This document shows positions 53,039 to 63,577 of a stretch of 64,000 bases of DNA, piece after piece (the stretch's first letter is position 1; each line of letters starts with the position of its first letter). The stretch comes from Xestospongia bergquistia. Lineage: Eukaryota > Porifera > Demospongiae > Haplosclerida > Petrosiidae. The position numbers and the translations under genes are program-made. Location of the stretch: the NCBI GenBank assembly GCA_963965975.1, contig OZ014416.1:8219432-8283431 (forward strand), read 5' to 3'. The notes under the pieces were generated by a model, which was given only the letters and a program-made list of their open reading frames with translations, ran no database searches and was not told where the DNA came from.

Positions 53039-56000
53039 TTATAGCACATGACCTTCTGTTAATTCGTCCATTGTTTTGTTAATATTTTGCAAATACTGAT
53101 CAATCATTGACTAAGAGAGAAAAAAGTGTTATATAAATTTATTGAGGTAAGCTAAATATGAAATCTATCTTGTTATAAGTACATTTGTACAGTCAGTAAT
53201 ATACAAAACTAGTAATGATGTCATTGAACTTTTAATAATACAAGTTAATTGATAGTTTTATGCAACAAGGATACAATTGGAAAAGTTTTATTGGAAATTA
53301 AAATTAAAGAACACATTTTTGACTGGAATTAAAGTCTAAATATAGTCTACAATCTCTACTACTGTGATAATTATGGACACAGTCTCATTATTTCTGATTG
53401 TCTCTGTAGTTTTCACAGAGTATGATTTGACTTCAAAGGACTTGATCAAATTATATTGAGTATTATTATAATTTAGCTTACCTGATCAGTAGGTGGTGAT
53501 GGTGGAGGAGGAGGAGCTTGAGGTGGTGGTGATGGTGGATGAAGTGAAGATGGTGGTGAAGGGGGAACTTGAGATAGAGGTGGTGGTGGAGGAGGTGGCA
53601 GTAGAGCTTGTGATGGTGGTGGTGGTGGAGGAGGAGGAGGTGGTGGAGCTTGTGATGGTGGTGGTGGTGGTGGAGGAGGAGGAGGTGGTAGTGGAGCTTG
53701 TGATGGTGGGGGAGGTGGTGGAGCTTGTGGTGGTGGTGATGGTGGTGGAGGAGGAGGAGGAGGAGGTGGTGGAGCTTGTGATGGTGGTGGTGGTGGTGGT
53801 GGTGGAGGAGGAGGAGGTGGTAGTGGAGCTTGTGATGGTGGTGATGGGGGAGGGGGTGGTGGTGGTGGTGGTGGTGGTGAAGTAGGAGGAGGAGCTTGTG
53901 ATGGAGGAGGTGGTGTTATAGATGATGGTAATAAAGATATAGGTAGAGAAGATGATTGTACACTTTTTGTCTCTGTAGACAAATTTTCACTCAAGAATTT
54001 TTCAAAATTTGGTCTATCTTTTTCAGGAATAAAAGTCTTCATATCTTATAAAAAAATTAAACAATAGATTGTCTGTTAATAATATTGCAGCATCACAAGA
54101 CAAAATTTTGAGGTGAAGACCATAAAAATATTTTACAGAATTATATAATACAGTATCTATTGTACTACTAAAATAATTAAAATATTATTAGCAGATACAG
54201 TCCAAAATATTTGTGAAATTAGTATAAAATATTTTTTTTATTAATCTACATACCTTATTAATAATAATATAATCTTATTAATTTACATACCTGGTAATAA
54301 AAAGTATCTTGCTTCTCCATATAGGGCCATTAACTGTTGACAGAATTCCTCTACTGGTCGTCCATGACGATACAACTTCAAGTAGTCAGCAAACTGTTGG
54401 AGTTCTTTGAAGTTTAACTGTTTATGAAGCTGTTTGAGAAAAGAATAACTTTCAGAACAACCATGACATGTTTTTTAAAGGTAGAATCATTTATACTATT
54501 TATTCTAAGTTATTATGTTCACATACTCATACACTTATAATCTTTATTTAGATAGTGTGTTTCTGTGGAATACAATGTACAAATTTTCCACCTCTATATA
54601 TTAACACCTTGAATATTGTCCTCACTATAAAGGTGTCCACAATATAGATATTAGTATGGGACAAATTCTAAATATTACTGGTTAGACTTATTCAGAGAGA
54701 AGCTCTCTTTATCCTAGCTAGCCTAATCCATGGATGAGGTCATAGGGTATTAAAGGAGAAGATGGTTCAATTCTTGTCAAGGTTAGGTTTGTATTTGGAT
54801 TTGTCTCTTGTGCATAAAAAATTGACTTACTATCTCCATGTATTGTTTTACTAACTGTTCTGAATCCTCTGATGTCATCGGAGGGAGATAGGGGAGAGAG
54901 GATGTTGGTATCTCTCTTAGCAGAGGAAGTGATGGTGATGGAGATGGGAGAGGAGAGGGTGAGGAAGGAGGTGATGGTATAATTGTGATAGTGGGTATAT
55001 CTGCTGGAGGGGTTGTTAGTGATGTGGGACGAAGAATCTTGGGATAAGGAGATGCCTGAAGTCTATAAGAAATGTTAATAATAGGTTTTAAGTTAGTAAA
55101 TGGTATATGAGGTAATTGTGACCATATTAACACAAAGGCTTTTAAATCCATACTTAAACAATGGAGACATTTTACTTTAAATAACTAACGTTTCATCTGA
55201 CATCTCGTCTCCAGCTAATGCTGACTCATGGTCTTTTACAATATAGTTGGGTGGAAGAGGAGTAGAGGAAAGGGGGTGTGGCCGAGGGGAGGGTTCAGAG
55301 TAGTCAATTGACTCTTGTAGTTGTTGTATTGTAGCTTCAGTATAGACTATTTCAAAGGCTTGTTCTAATATGTTACACATTTCCTCTGCTTCACCCTGGA
55401 TGGGTCAATAGATATATAATATACACACTATTAAGTGGAGTTGGTGGATGGAAGAAGTAAGTGGATGGATCCAATGATTGCTAACCTGTTTTGTACAAGA
55501 AAATACGAATATCTTGCAGAGAGTGGTGTGCTTGCTATGTCCAGTTTTTATGAATAAAAAGTGATCTTGGTCGTCTCGTATGTAGCTCACCGAGGCTATC
55601 TCATGTAGTGGAATACGATGAAGTGTAGCCTGTGTATGGTAAGTACTGATGTTTACTAATTTAAAACTGGGTTATCCTGTGGTAAGTACTGATGTTCACT
55701 AGTATAGAGATTACTAATGGTAGCTATCCTAGATCACTGTGGTAAGTACTGATGTTTACTAGTATAGAGCTTACTAATGGTCACTGTGATAAGTACTGAT
55801 GTTCACTAGTCTAGAGCTTACTAATGGTAGCTATCCTAGGTCACTGTGATGTTTACTGGTTTAGAGCTTACTAATGATACTCAGATTACTAGCTAATATC
55901 CTTAATATGTTTAACATAGAGCAGTTTATTGTTATGTATTAACTTACAAAAGAATTGTTGTCTTGAACTACTTTAATTCCATAAGCTGATAGAGAAAGTA

Positions 56001-56509
56001 TGACACGATTTTTTTGACCAAGCTGCCACGGAAGTTGGCCTGCATTCTGTATACACAATATGAACACATTGGGTATTACTGACTTAGTTTAATTATAGTA
56101 GTTGAGTGTAAATATTTAACTCTTTACAATGTATTGTCTAACATACCCTTTTCTTATCAAGTATAGACAGTATAGAGTGTCTAGAGGATAGCTCATATTT
56201 TATTGATAGGTCATCAATCACTCCTAACATCTGTGAAATAGAGATATAAAATATAATTATCAAATTTATTCTATTTGCTTTAGATAGAGAAATTGACAGA
56301 TAGCTCACATGACAATGCTTTTCTACAGAACCTTCTAGTAAGTAGTCAGGATTAGGAAGAAAAGATTGGTGGATTGCTCTGCCTTTTTGCCTTGGTTGAT
56401 GCTGAGATGTTGAAGCCTAAAAAAATATGATTTTACAGATCTCCAAAAATTGAAAACTTACCTTAGCTCCTCTACCTCTTTCCATTGACTGTTTCTTTGG
56501 CTTGTTCAT
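53039..56509 (-). CDS. CCM2: CCM2 (malcavernin-like) scaffold with polyproline insert
   Basis: CCM2 is a cytosolic adaptor joining KRIT1 and MEKK3 in the cerebral cavernous malformation pathway. Ten exons: 56509-56462, 56416-56309, 56230-56147, 56046-55948, 55629-55486, 55395-55190, 55062-54831, 54429-54291, 54044-53482 and 53110-53039, all in phase, 564 residues (human 444). The PTB domain (about residues 40-225) shows HSILSILDKKRNAGQLPWQL, NRVILSLSAYGIKVVQ, RIPLHEIASVSYIRDD and AEEMCNILEQAFEIVYTEAT. The harmonin-homology region (about 285-375) shows LHKQLNFKELQQFADYL, EEFCQQLMALYGEARYFLLP and MKTFIPEKDRPNFEKFL. Exon 9 then encodes about 155 residues that are mostly proline, broken by SQAP/SQAL motifs, before a short conserved-looking helix (MIDQYLQNINKTMDEL). 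Human CCM2 has no such tract. The linker after the PTB is Ser/Pro-rich. Intron 4 contains a 60-bp satellite array that supplies the acceptor of exon 5. Confidence 0.92.
53483..53935. repeat. coding trinucleotide repeat (polyproline of CCM2)
   Basis: Plus strand reads as mixtures of GGT/GGA/GGG codons complementing CCA/ACC-type proline codons, arranged as irregular units of about 60-80 bp, each ending in GGAGCTTGTGATGGTGG (SQAP on the coding strand). It is a minisatellite inside CCM2 exon 9, kept in frame throughout. Confidence 0.95.
55634..55880 (-). repeat. 60-bp satellite, array 9 (about 4 units)
   Basis: Four partly truncated reverse-orientation units in CCM2 intron 4 (55947-55630). In the sense of the gene the array ends ...CATCAGTACTTACCATACACAG|GCTACA. 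The acceptor of exon 5 is thus the unit's own CAGTACTTACCACAG motif with two extra bases. Confidence 0.9.
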
Positions 56510-57359
56510 TTCTTACAAACGAGCTCCACCCTTCCTACGCTGACACGCCCATTTTTTTGACGCCCACTGGGTGGACTTAGTTATGAATGATAAATATTTA
56601 TAGCTTTTCTGTGCACTATTGGGAAACATTTGTATACTAATAACTGTTGTCAAAACAAGTTGTATTGATAGCAGGAAACATTAGCAAATTTATCAAACTA
56701 GGAAATGTTGAGTATTGACGTGATATTACTGTCAAATAAATAACGCAATTATCAATACATTATATAACACTTTTATAGTGCTTGTGTCACCTTTTTTCCG
56801 TCTACCTTCCTTGTCTATACCTCCAAAAGCAATTGTTACCAACTATATACAAATATCCTGTTGTGTGATATAGTCAGTATTCGCTGTACATTAACACAGT
56901 TACAATAATTATATCAATACCTCTAACTTCCTTCTCGACACCTGTATATGATACAAATGTATTTCAAATACACTTTTATCTAAAGTCTTTATCATGATCT
57001 TACATTGTATTAAATCCAATGAGTTGATTGCCATTGTTTCAATGACCACTGACTAATAAGAGAGTCAGAACATATTCAGCTTATATATAATGTCATCATA
57101 CTTAACATTGCACACAATAACTTAGTTAATATTATGTATACTATTTTCTGATACAATTAATGCACTATTTTTTGTTTAGGATTAATCAGAACACCAGTAT
57201 GTTGGTATATCATTAAAATGTTTTCAATTCCCTTTAACATTGTTAAGCAAGCACTCTATATTGGTTAATGCAGAAACCTAAAATGATGTAAGTTGGATTT
57301 TATAAACTATATATACTTGTATATAATATATGTGTGTAAATATATATACATATATAATA

Positions 57360-57391
<32 letters not shown>

Positions 57392-57756
57392 GTTCTGGTC
57401 ATATATGTATAAAAGTTGGCTATATATACGTCAGTTGTTATGTTAATTGTTATAGTTGAATGATTGTAGTCATTATGATAAGATTTTTGAAAAACTCTCT
57501 TGAACAGCTAATCCTCCACTAGACCAATAATAGAATTGACCAAGCTAACTCTATTATTTAAAAGTTATTAATTTGGTAGTTATGACAGTTATTTGTATAG
57601 AAATTAATGATTTTATTAACCTCAAAAAAATGTATATGAAATATACAATTAAACAAATTATCAACTGCAAGAAATGAGCCTCAATAAGTTTATATATCAA
57701 AAATAGTTAGCCTATGTATATTTAAAGAGTCTTGCAGCATTTTTGCCTTTTGTAGG
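56510..57756. other. CCM2 upstream region and downstream flank of the tandem family
   Basis: 56510-56600 is the likely CCM2 promoter. From about 56560 the sequence is duplicated at about 59190 (shared blocks include CACCTTTTTTCCGTCTACCT and TCCAATGAGTT), so it belongs to a segmental duplication with the copy A/copy B genes. TA-rich microsatellite at 57300-57395. Confidence 0.6.
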
Positions 57757-58233
57757 CTAATTACGATAGCCAAGAAGAAAAACGTCAGTAAATATATCAT
57801 CTGTCCCACTTGTAAAGGCTTTCATTGCCTCAGCAAGATTTTTGTAGATCTTCTGTGACTGTGGCAAACGAGTCTCAGGGATTGTCCACTCACCAGGCAA
57901 GCGTATATAAAACTTTTGCTCATGAAGAGGCAACCATAGATTTGCAGAATTCATGACAAAGTCATCATCTTTAGTGAAAACCATGTTCATGAGTTGACTG
58001 TAGTGTCGTCCAGCCATATCTTGAGTGTAAACTTCATAAACAGATCTCCTGAGAGGTCCTTTAGCTTCACGCACAGTCACAAAGATATAAATCAATATCT
58101 CAGTTGCATTAGGTGGAACATATTGGGACACATCATAGCATACTGGGGGAACTTTACTACTTAAAGGTAGTTTTCCCAACCATGGAGTCTGGAAAAAGTC
58201 AGTAGTAAACGAAACATATTGGTGTGTAGACAT
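57757..58233 (-). CDS. unrecognised intronless family, copy A
   Basis: Single-exon 158-residue protein starting MSTHQYVSFTTDFF and ending VFLLGYRN. I do not recognise the family. It is about 94% identical to copy B (59971-60447) and clearly homologous to copy C (63095-63577). Invariant blocks: CYDVS.YVP.NATE, a strand IYIFVTVR, RRSVYEVYTQD, YSQLMNMVFTKDDDFVMNSA, WLPLHEQKFYIRLPGEW, and an alpha-helical NLAEAMKAFTSG. Alternating hydrophobics suggest a beta-sandwich of about eight strands. There is no signal peptide or membrane segment and only one cysteine, so it is probably cytosolic. A TATA box (TATATAAGAG on the minus strand, around 58330) lies about 100 bp upstream and is conserved in copy B. 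An in-frame upstream ATG at 58290 exists only here and is not conserved, so 58233 is preferred. Confidence 0.85.
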   Translation of the reverse strand: MSTHQYVSFTTDFFQTPWLGKLPLSSKVPPVCYDVSQYVPPNATEILIYIFVTVREAKGPLRRSVYEVYTQDMAGRHYSQLMNMVFTKDDDFVMNSANLWLPLHEQKFYIRLPGEWTIPETRLPQSQKIYKNLAEAMKAFTSGTDDIFTDVFLLGYRN

Positions 58234-59970
58234 TATGATATATGCTGTAAAACTTGAACTTTGTGAATTTGGTGATGTGAATTGAGACAAGTCTCTAGAT
58301 AGCTAGACTGATTGTCACACTAGTTAACAGCTCTTATATAGAATTATAAGTCTTAATTTAGATAGTTTATTAACTATGTATAGGAAAACATATCCTAATA
58401 GTATAATAAGTTTAATATACAGTTATAAATATAATATCATATTAGGGAATACTTAGTCACATTAACTTTATATTGAGACATAATAGTTAGACAAATAACA
58501 AACAATATAGTTAGTTGTCTATTGAAATAGTCAAATAATATTAATAGATAATATTAAAATTGAAACATAAAGGACATTTATAAAATGTGTAGTTATAACT
58601 ATTAAAACATTAACAACTTCATTTAATAACTAGTTCTTGTTATATTTAGTAACTATTAACTTTATTCCTCTTTGTTATTAATAATAATACATGCTATCTT
58701 CATACATGTGTGATATAATAAATTGTATTAATCTATCTTTATGAGGACTATCCAAACTATTTCAGGCTTGTTTGTAATACAGGAACAGTTTGTAAGTATA
58801 GTTCACATTAGTTAAGATGACATATTCATTTTCGATCATGAACTCAAATTAAGATGATAATATAGATTGTATCAGAGTAGTTTGTAACATAATCACTTTA
58901 AATTTTTATTGATTCAGACTTTTAGGTCCTTATTGAATGACATTAATGATAACATTGATTTGTTAAAATTATAATAATCCATTTAGTACATGTACATTAG
59001 TAAATTAATGAATGTCTTTAGCTATTTTATAAATTTGACTGACCACAAACAAAGACACTACTTAACAATCATCTTGAGTCATTTTTTAATTCAATCCATG
59101 GTATTTTTAGAAATTAAGAATTAAAAATGAAGCTGGAATCTCAAAAATATGATTTAGCTGACAAAGCCTGACATATCTATTTTTGTTCAATCCCCACTTG
59201 GTGGATTTAGTTATGATACAAATATTTATAGCTCACTGTACAATTTTGAGAAACACTTATACACTGATGACTGTTATCATAATGTTAACATAAGTTGCAT
59301 TGATAGCAAGACATTAGCAAATTTGTCAAACTAGGAAATGTAAAGCAGTGATGTGATATTACCGCTAAACAAATGATGCAGCTGTCATTAGTTTATGTAA
59401 CAGTTTTAGAGTACAAGTGTCACCTTTTTTCCGTCTACCTTCCTTGTCCACACCTATTATCAACTACAAGTCTCCTATAATATGACATAGTCAACAACAA
59501 TAACATTGTTATAACACTTGTATTTCAAATACACACCAATCTAAAGTCTTTATCATGATCTTAAATTATATTAAATCCAATGAGTTATTGCCATTGTTTC
59601 ATCTACAATAATCACTGACTAATAAGAGGGTCAGGACATATAACATCATCATAATTAACATTGCACATGCATGTCTATCAATAGCTTAGTTAATATTATG
59701 TACACGGTTTTCTGATAACAAACTGATGCACAACCATTAATAGAATTGACCAAGTTAACTGTATTATTTAAAAGTTATTGATTTGGTAGTTATGACAGTT
59801 ATTTGTATAGAAATTAATGATTTTATTAACCTCAAAAAAATGTATATGAATTATATAATTAAACAAATTATCAACTGCAAGAAATGAGCCTCAATAAAGT
59901 TTATATATCAAAAATAGTTAGCCTATAATATATATTTAAAGAGTCTTGCAGCATTTTTGCCTTTTGTAGG
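58234..59970. other. intergenic inside the segmental duplication
   Basis: Contains the promoter of copy A (TATA around 58330) and, from about 59190, the duplicated 3' flank of copy B. The middle (58700-59190) is single-copy AT-rich sequence. No other gene seen. Confidence 0.6.
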
Positions 59971-60447
59971 CTAATTACGATAGCCAAGAAGAAAAACGTC
60001 AGTAAATATATCATCTGTCCCACTTGTAAAGGCTTTCATTGCCTCAGCAAGATTTTTGTAGGTCTTTTTTGACTGTGGCAAGCTAGTCTCAGGGATTGTC
60101 CACTCATGAGGTAGACGTATATAAAATTTTTGCTCATGAAGAGGCAACCATAGATTTGCAGAATTCATGACAAAGTCATCATCTTTAGTGAAAACCATGT
60201 TCATGAGTTGACTGTAGTGTCGTCCAGCCATATCTTGAGTGTAAACTTCATAAACAGATCTCCTGAGAGGTCCTTTAGCTTCACGCACAGTCACAAAGAT
60301 ATAGACCAATATCTCAGTTGCATTAGGTGGTACATATTTGGACACGTCATAGCATACTGGGGGAATTTGACTACTTAAAGGTAGTTTTCCCAGCCATGGA
60401 GTCTCGAAAAAGTCAGTAGTAAAAGAGACATATTGGTGTGTAGACAT
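59971..60447 (-). CDS. unrecognised intronless family, copy B
   Basis: 158 residues, same start and stop contexts as copy A and about 94% identical to it. Replacements are scattered and mostly conservative (for example ILIY/ILVY, PGEW/PHEW). Nucleotide similarity extends at least 400 bp upstream (through GGAAAACATATCCTAATAGT) and several hundred bases downstream, so copies A and B arose by a recent segmental duplication of two kilobases or more. The intact frame in both argues that both are functional. The TATA element and its distance to ATG are preserved. Product unknown. Confidence 0.85.
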   Translation of the reverse strand: MSTHQYVSFTTDFFETPWLGKLPLSSQIPPVCYDVSKYVPPNATEILVYIFVTVREAKGPLRRSVYEVYTQDMAGRHYSQLMNMVFTKDDDFVMNSANLWLPLHEQKFYIRLPHEWTIPETSLPQSKKTYKNLAEAMKAFTSGTDDIFTDVFLLGYRN

Positions 60448-60950
60448 TATGATATCTACTGGAAAACTTGAACTTTGTGAATTTTTTGATTTAAGTTAAG
60501 GGAAATCTCTGGATAGCTAGACTGATTGTCACACTAGTTAACAGCTCTTATATAGAATTATAAGTCTTAATTTAAATAGTTTATTAACTATGTATAGGAA
60601 AACATATCCTAATAGTATAATAAGTTTAATATACAGTTATAAATATAATATCATATTAGGGAATACTTAGTCACATTGATTTATATTGAGACATAATAGT
60701 TAGACAAATAACAAACAATTAATATAATTAGTTGTCTAGTCAAATAATATTAATAGCTAATACTAAAAGTGAATCATAAAGGACATTTATAAAATGTGTA
60801 GTTATAACTATTAAAACATTAACAACATTTAATAACTAGTTCTTGTTACATTTAGTAACTATTAACTTTATTCCTCTTTGTGATTGTCATTGTTGTATTT
60901 ATTAGTAACCAATTTGGTTGATGTCTCTGCTTATATTGATTACTTGGACA
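60448..60950. promoter_or_regulatory. copy B promoter and duplicated upstream flank
   Basis: Duplicate of 58234-58690 with small indels; it includes the TATATAAGAG element (minus strand, around 60545). Confidence 0.55.
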
Positions 60951-61358
60951 ACACATAAAATTGCAGCTGGATTTAGTAATGATGGACTTTTCAAATACAA
61001 TACAGTAATGTTCTTTTGTTCTATGAATAATAAATACACTAATATTCCTTTGCTCTAGGAACAATCAGTATTTGGGACTTGATAACCTCTCTCTCATTAC
61101 TGCACTCTAAAGATAATAGGATATATCCTATTATACAATTAAATGCGCACAATGGTCCTTGTCGAAGTCTTGCTTGGTCTCCAAATGATACTAATATATT
61201 GTTCTCTGGTTAGTTAAATATCTCTTAATATAATGTTGTTATAAATGGTATTTATTATAATTAGGTGGGGATATATAATCTCTGAGATAGATAACAACCA
61301 CATTATCCATCAACTTATAAGTATCTCTTATGTATTGTAGATGGTGTAATTATTAAAG
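60945..61358 (+). pseudogene. WD40-repeat gene fragment, forward copy
   Basis: Exon-like pieces of a WD40 protein. A relic AGFSNDG is near 60975. An open stretch at 61061-61213 (GTISIWDLITS ... AHNGPCRSLAWSPND ... ILFSG) is bounded by TGCTCTAG and GTTAGT. A short piece encoding DGVIIK follows a TTGTAG acceptor near 61341. GTISIWDL and HNGPCRSLAWSPND are textbook WD40 features. No complete gene can be built, so this is a fragment. It is the left arm of an inverted repeat with 61470-61800. Confidence 0.6.
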
Positions 61359-61439
61359 GTATGTGGCCTCTATTGTTGCCTGTTGTATTTATCACTGAAG
61401 ATACAGCATAGGATGAATGAATGGAAGATTATAATAGAT

Positions 61440-61800
61440 AGTTTATGATGTCATCAGTGATTGTTGTATATCCCAGAGATTACATATCCTATCCAAACCA
61501 CCTAATACCATCTATAACAACATTATATTAAGAGATATTTAACAAACCAGAGAACAATATATTAGTATAATTTGGAGACCAAGCAAGACTTTGACAAGGA
61601 CCATTGTGTCCATTTAATTGTGTGATAGGATACAGTAGAATGTGAGAGGGTTATTAAGTCCTAAATATTGTTTGTAGAGTAAAGGAATATTAGCATGTTT
61701 ATTGTTTCTATAGTAAAGGAATTATATTAGTGTATTGTATTAGAAGAGTTCTACCATTACTAAATCCAGCTGTAATTTTATGTTGTTTTTGTCCAGGTAC
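61440..61800 (-). pseudogene. WD40-repeat gene fragment, inverted copy
   Basis: The minus strand repeats the neighbouring fragment: AGFSNG near 61770, a decayed version of the GTISIWDL exon with a stop, then NGPCQSLAWSPN and ILFSG. After a GTTTGT...TTAG intron comes GGLDRICNLWDIQQSLMTS, a WD40 blade end followed by a stop. It retains an exon the forward copy has lost and vice versa, so both derive from a longer intron-containing parent. Confidence 0.6.
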
Positions 61801-63094
61801 ATTAAATCACAGTGATATAAACTAATCCCACCTTATTAGGATGGCATTTACCTTAATATTCTAGTACTTCCATCACTGCAGACTAGTAACCATTACTATA
61901 GCAAAGTTACCATAGCAACAACATGTATTATATATGTAACATAGCAAAACTTCCCATAGGACAATTACCACAACAACATTACCATAGTAACAGTTACCAT
62001 AACAACATTAACATAGCAACAGCACATACAATATAATTATCTTCATCACACATTGTTTAATTACATAAATCTGAAACCTTATAGCAAAGATTTTGTAGTC
62101 AGTACAACTGAATTGATAATGTCAAAACTTTAATGTTCATTTTTGCCATACAAATACCAGGGCGTGCTGGTCTGATTTGAGCCCACACAATTATACCAAG
62201 TGGACAATATGACCATGTGAATCCCTTATATTTGCCTCTATAATAACATATAACAACCTTGTATTTTATCATTAAGAGTATCGTTACATTTGCTTACTAT
62301 CACAGCCATATGTGGTCCATGTTATATAATGTACTATAATAAGTTAAAACGTTCCTCTCAACCACGATGCCTCACAACTAATTTATCTGTAGTCTCATTT
62401 TCTTACCACAAGAACAGGTGTGTAATTTGCTGGTTAACAAAAAGTGGCTTCATTACTCTTAAGTCAATGATAGTCTTCTTCTCAATTTTGCTGTCCCCAT
62501 GAAATAATAGACCTTATTGATTGACCCCTTATCATATGAAAGTACATTAACGATATATGAAAGTACATTACTATAGTACGATATGGAATATATGCAGTTT
62601 TTATGCAGTAAACCTACTTATAAAACAATAGCTCATCAATGTCAGTATGTTTGAAGTATATTCAGTTTTATATGCTTACAATTGTAATTTTATTAACACT
62701 TCTAATTCCAAACTATTTGGATTTGAAAGCTGTTTTATATATGGATAACAGCAACCAGACCTTCTCTCAGAGGAAGATAACACTTTGACAAACAAGCATT
62801 ATATAACATCAGGGGTACATAACTGACACATGTTAACTTGTATACAAGTAATGTCTTAGACTAAGGGGTCTCTTTGTTAGAGACAGACTAAATGCCTCTA
62901 AATGTCAGTCAAATTGACTTCTTTGTTACAGTGTGAAAAATTTAATGATTTTTTTTAATTTAATGATTCTTTAAACAACAACAACAATGATCACTTGATC
63001 AATTGACTTCTTTGTTACTACAAAAAAATTACACAATTTAAAAAGGGCCTACATACTCATTGAGTCATTGAACCGTTCATATTCTCAGTTTGAG
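61801..63094. other. intergenic with clustered X-box-like palindromes
   Basis: Three X-box-like sites lie close together (GTTACCATAGCAAC at 61906, ATTACCATAGTAAC at 61979, GTTACCATAACAAC at 61993). The rest is AT-rich; an ORF at 62290-62502 has no supporting features. Confidence 0.5.
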
Positions 63095-63577
63095 CTAGTT
63101 ACGATATCCAAGTAGAAAGACTTCATTAAAAATATCTTCTGATCCTTCTGTAAACTCCTTCATTGCTTCACCAAGATTAGAATGGGTCTTTGTTGACTCC
63201 TTGATTGCGTTTGGAGGAGGAACAGTCCACTCACCAGGCAAGCGTATATAAAACTTCCGTCCATGAAGTGGCAGCCATATATTTGCGGAATTCATGACAA
63301 AGTCATTGTCTTTAGTGAACACCACATTCATGAGTTGACTGTAGCGTCGTCCAGCACCATCTTTAGTAAAAATGTCATACACAGATCGTCTAGTAGTACC
63401 TTCAGGATTATTGCGAACGGTTATAAAAACATAGATCAAAACTTCAGTAGCATTTTCTGGTACATATTCGGACACATCGTAACAATTTGGTTGTGGTAAA
63501 GGATTAAGAGGCAGGCATCCCAGAGAAGGAGTCTCAAAAAAATCAGTAGTAAACGAGACGTATTGATGAGTAGACAT
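63095..63577 (-). CDS. unrecognised intronless family, copy C
   Basis: 160 residues from MSTHQYVSFTTDFF to the same VFLLGYRN ending, roughly 70% identical to copies A and B. The core VVFTKDNDFVMNSANIW and KFYIRLPGEWT is retained. It differs in having NPEGTTRRSVYDIFTKDGAG and a longer, polar loop (PPPNAIKES) before the final helix. An upstream in-frame ATG (63589) would add four residues. A TATA box (CTTATAAAAGAAG on the minus strand, around 63680) lies about 100 bp upstream of the ATG, the same layout as copies A and B. No coding introns. It is the oldest of the three by divergence. Confidence 0.85.
   Translation of the reverse strand: MSTHQYVSFTTDFFETPSLGCLPLNPLPQPNCYDVSEYVPENATEVLIYVFITVRNNPEGTTRRSVYDIFTKDGAGRRYSQLMNVVFTKDNDFVMNSANIWLPLHGRKFYIRLPGEWTVPPPNAIKESTKTHSNLGEAMKEFTEGSEDIFNEVFLLGYRN

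Noticed and set aside
53493..53885. Val/Glu/Met-rich plus-strand frame
   Set aside because: Antisense shadow of the CCM2 polyproline tract; the CCM2 frame joins conserved exons on both sides.
57757..58290. Longer copy A protein starting at 58290
   Set aside because: The extra 19 residues are not conserved in copies B and C, and the MSTHQYVSF start is shared by all three.
63263..63499. Plus-strand frame opposite copy C
   Set aside because: Antisense shadow of the conserved core of copy C.
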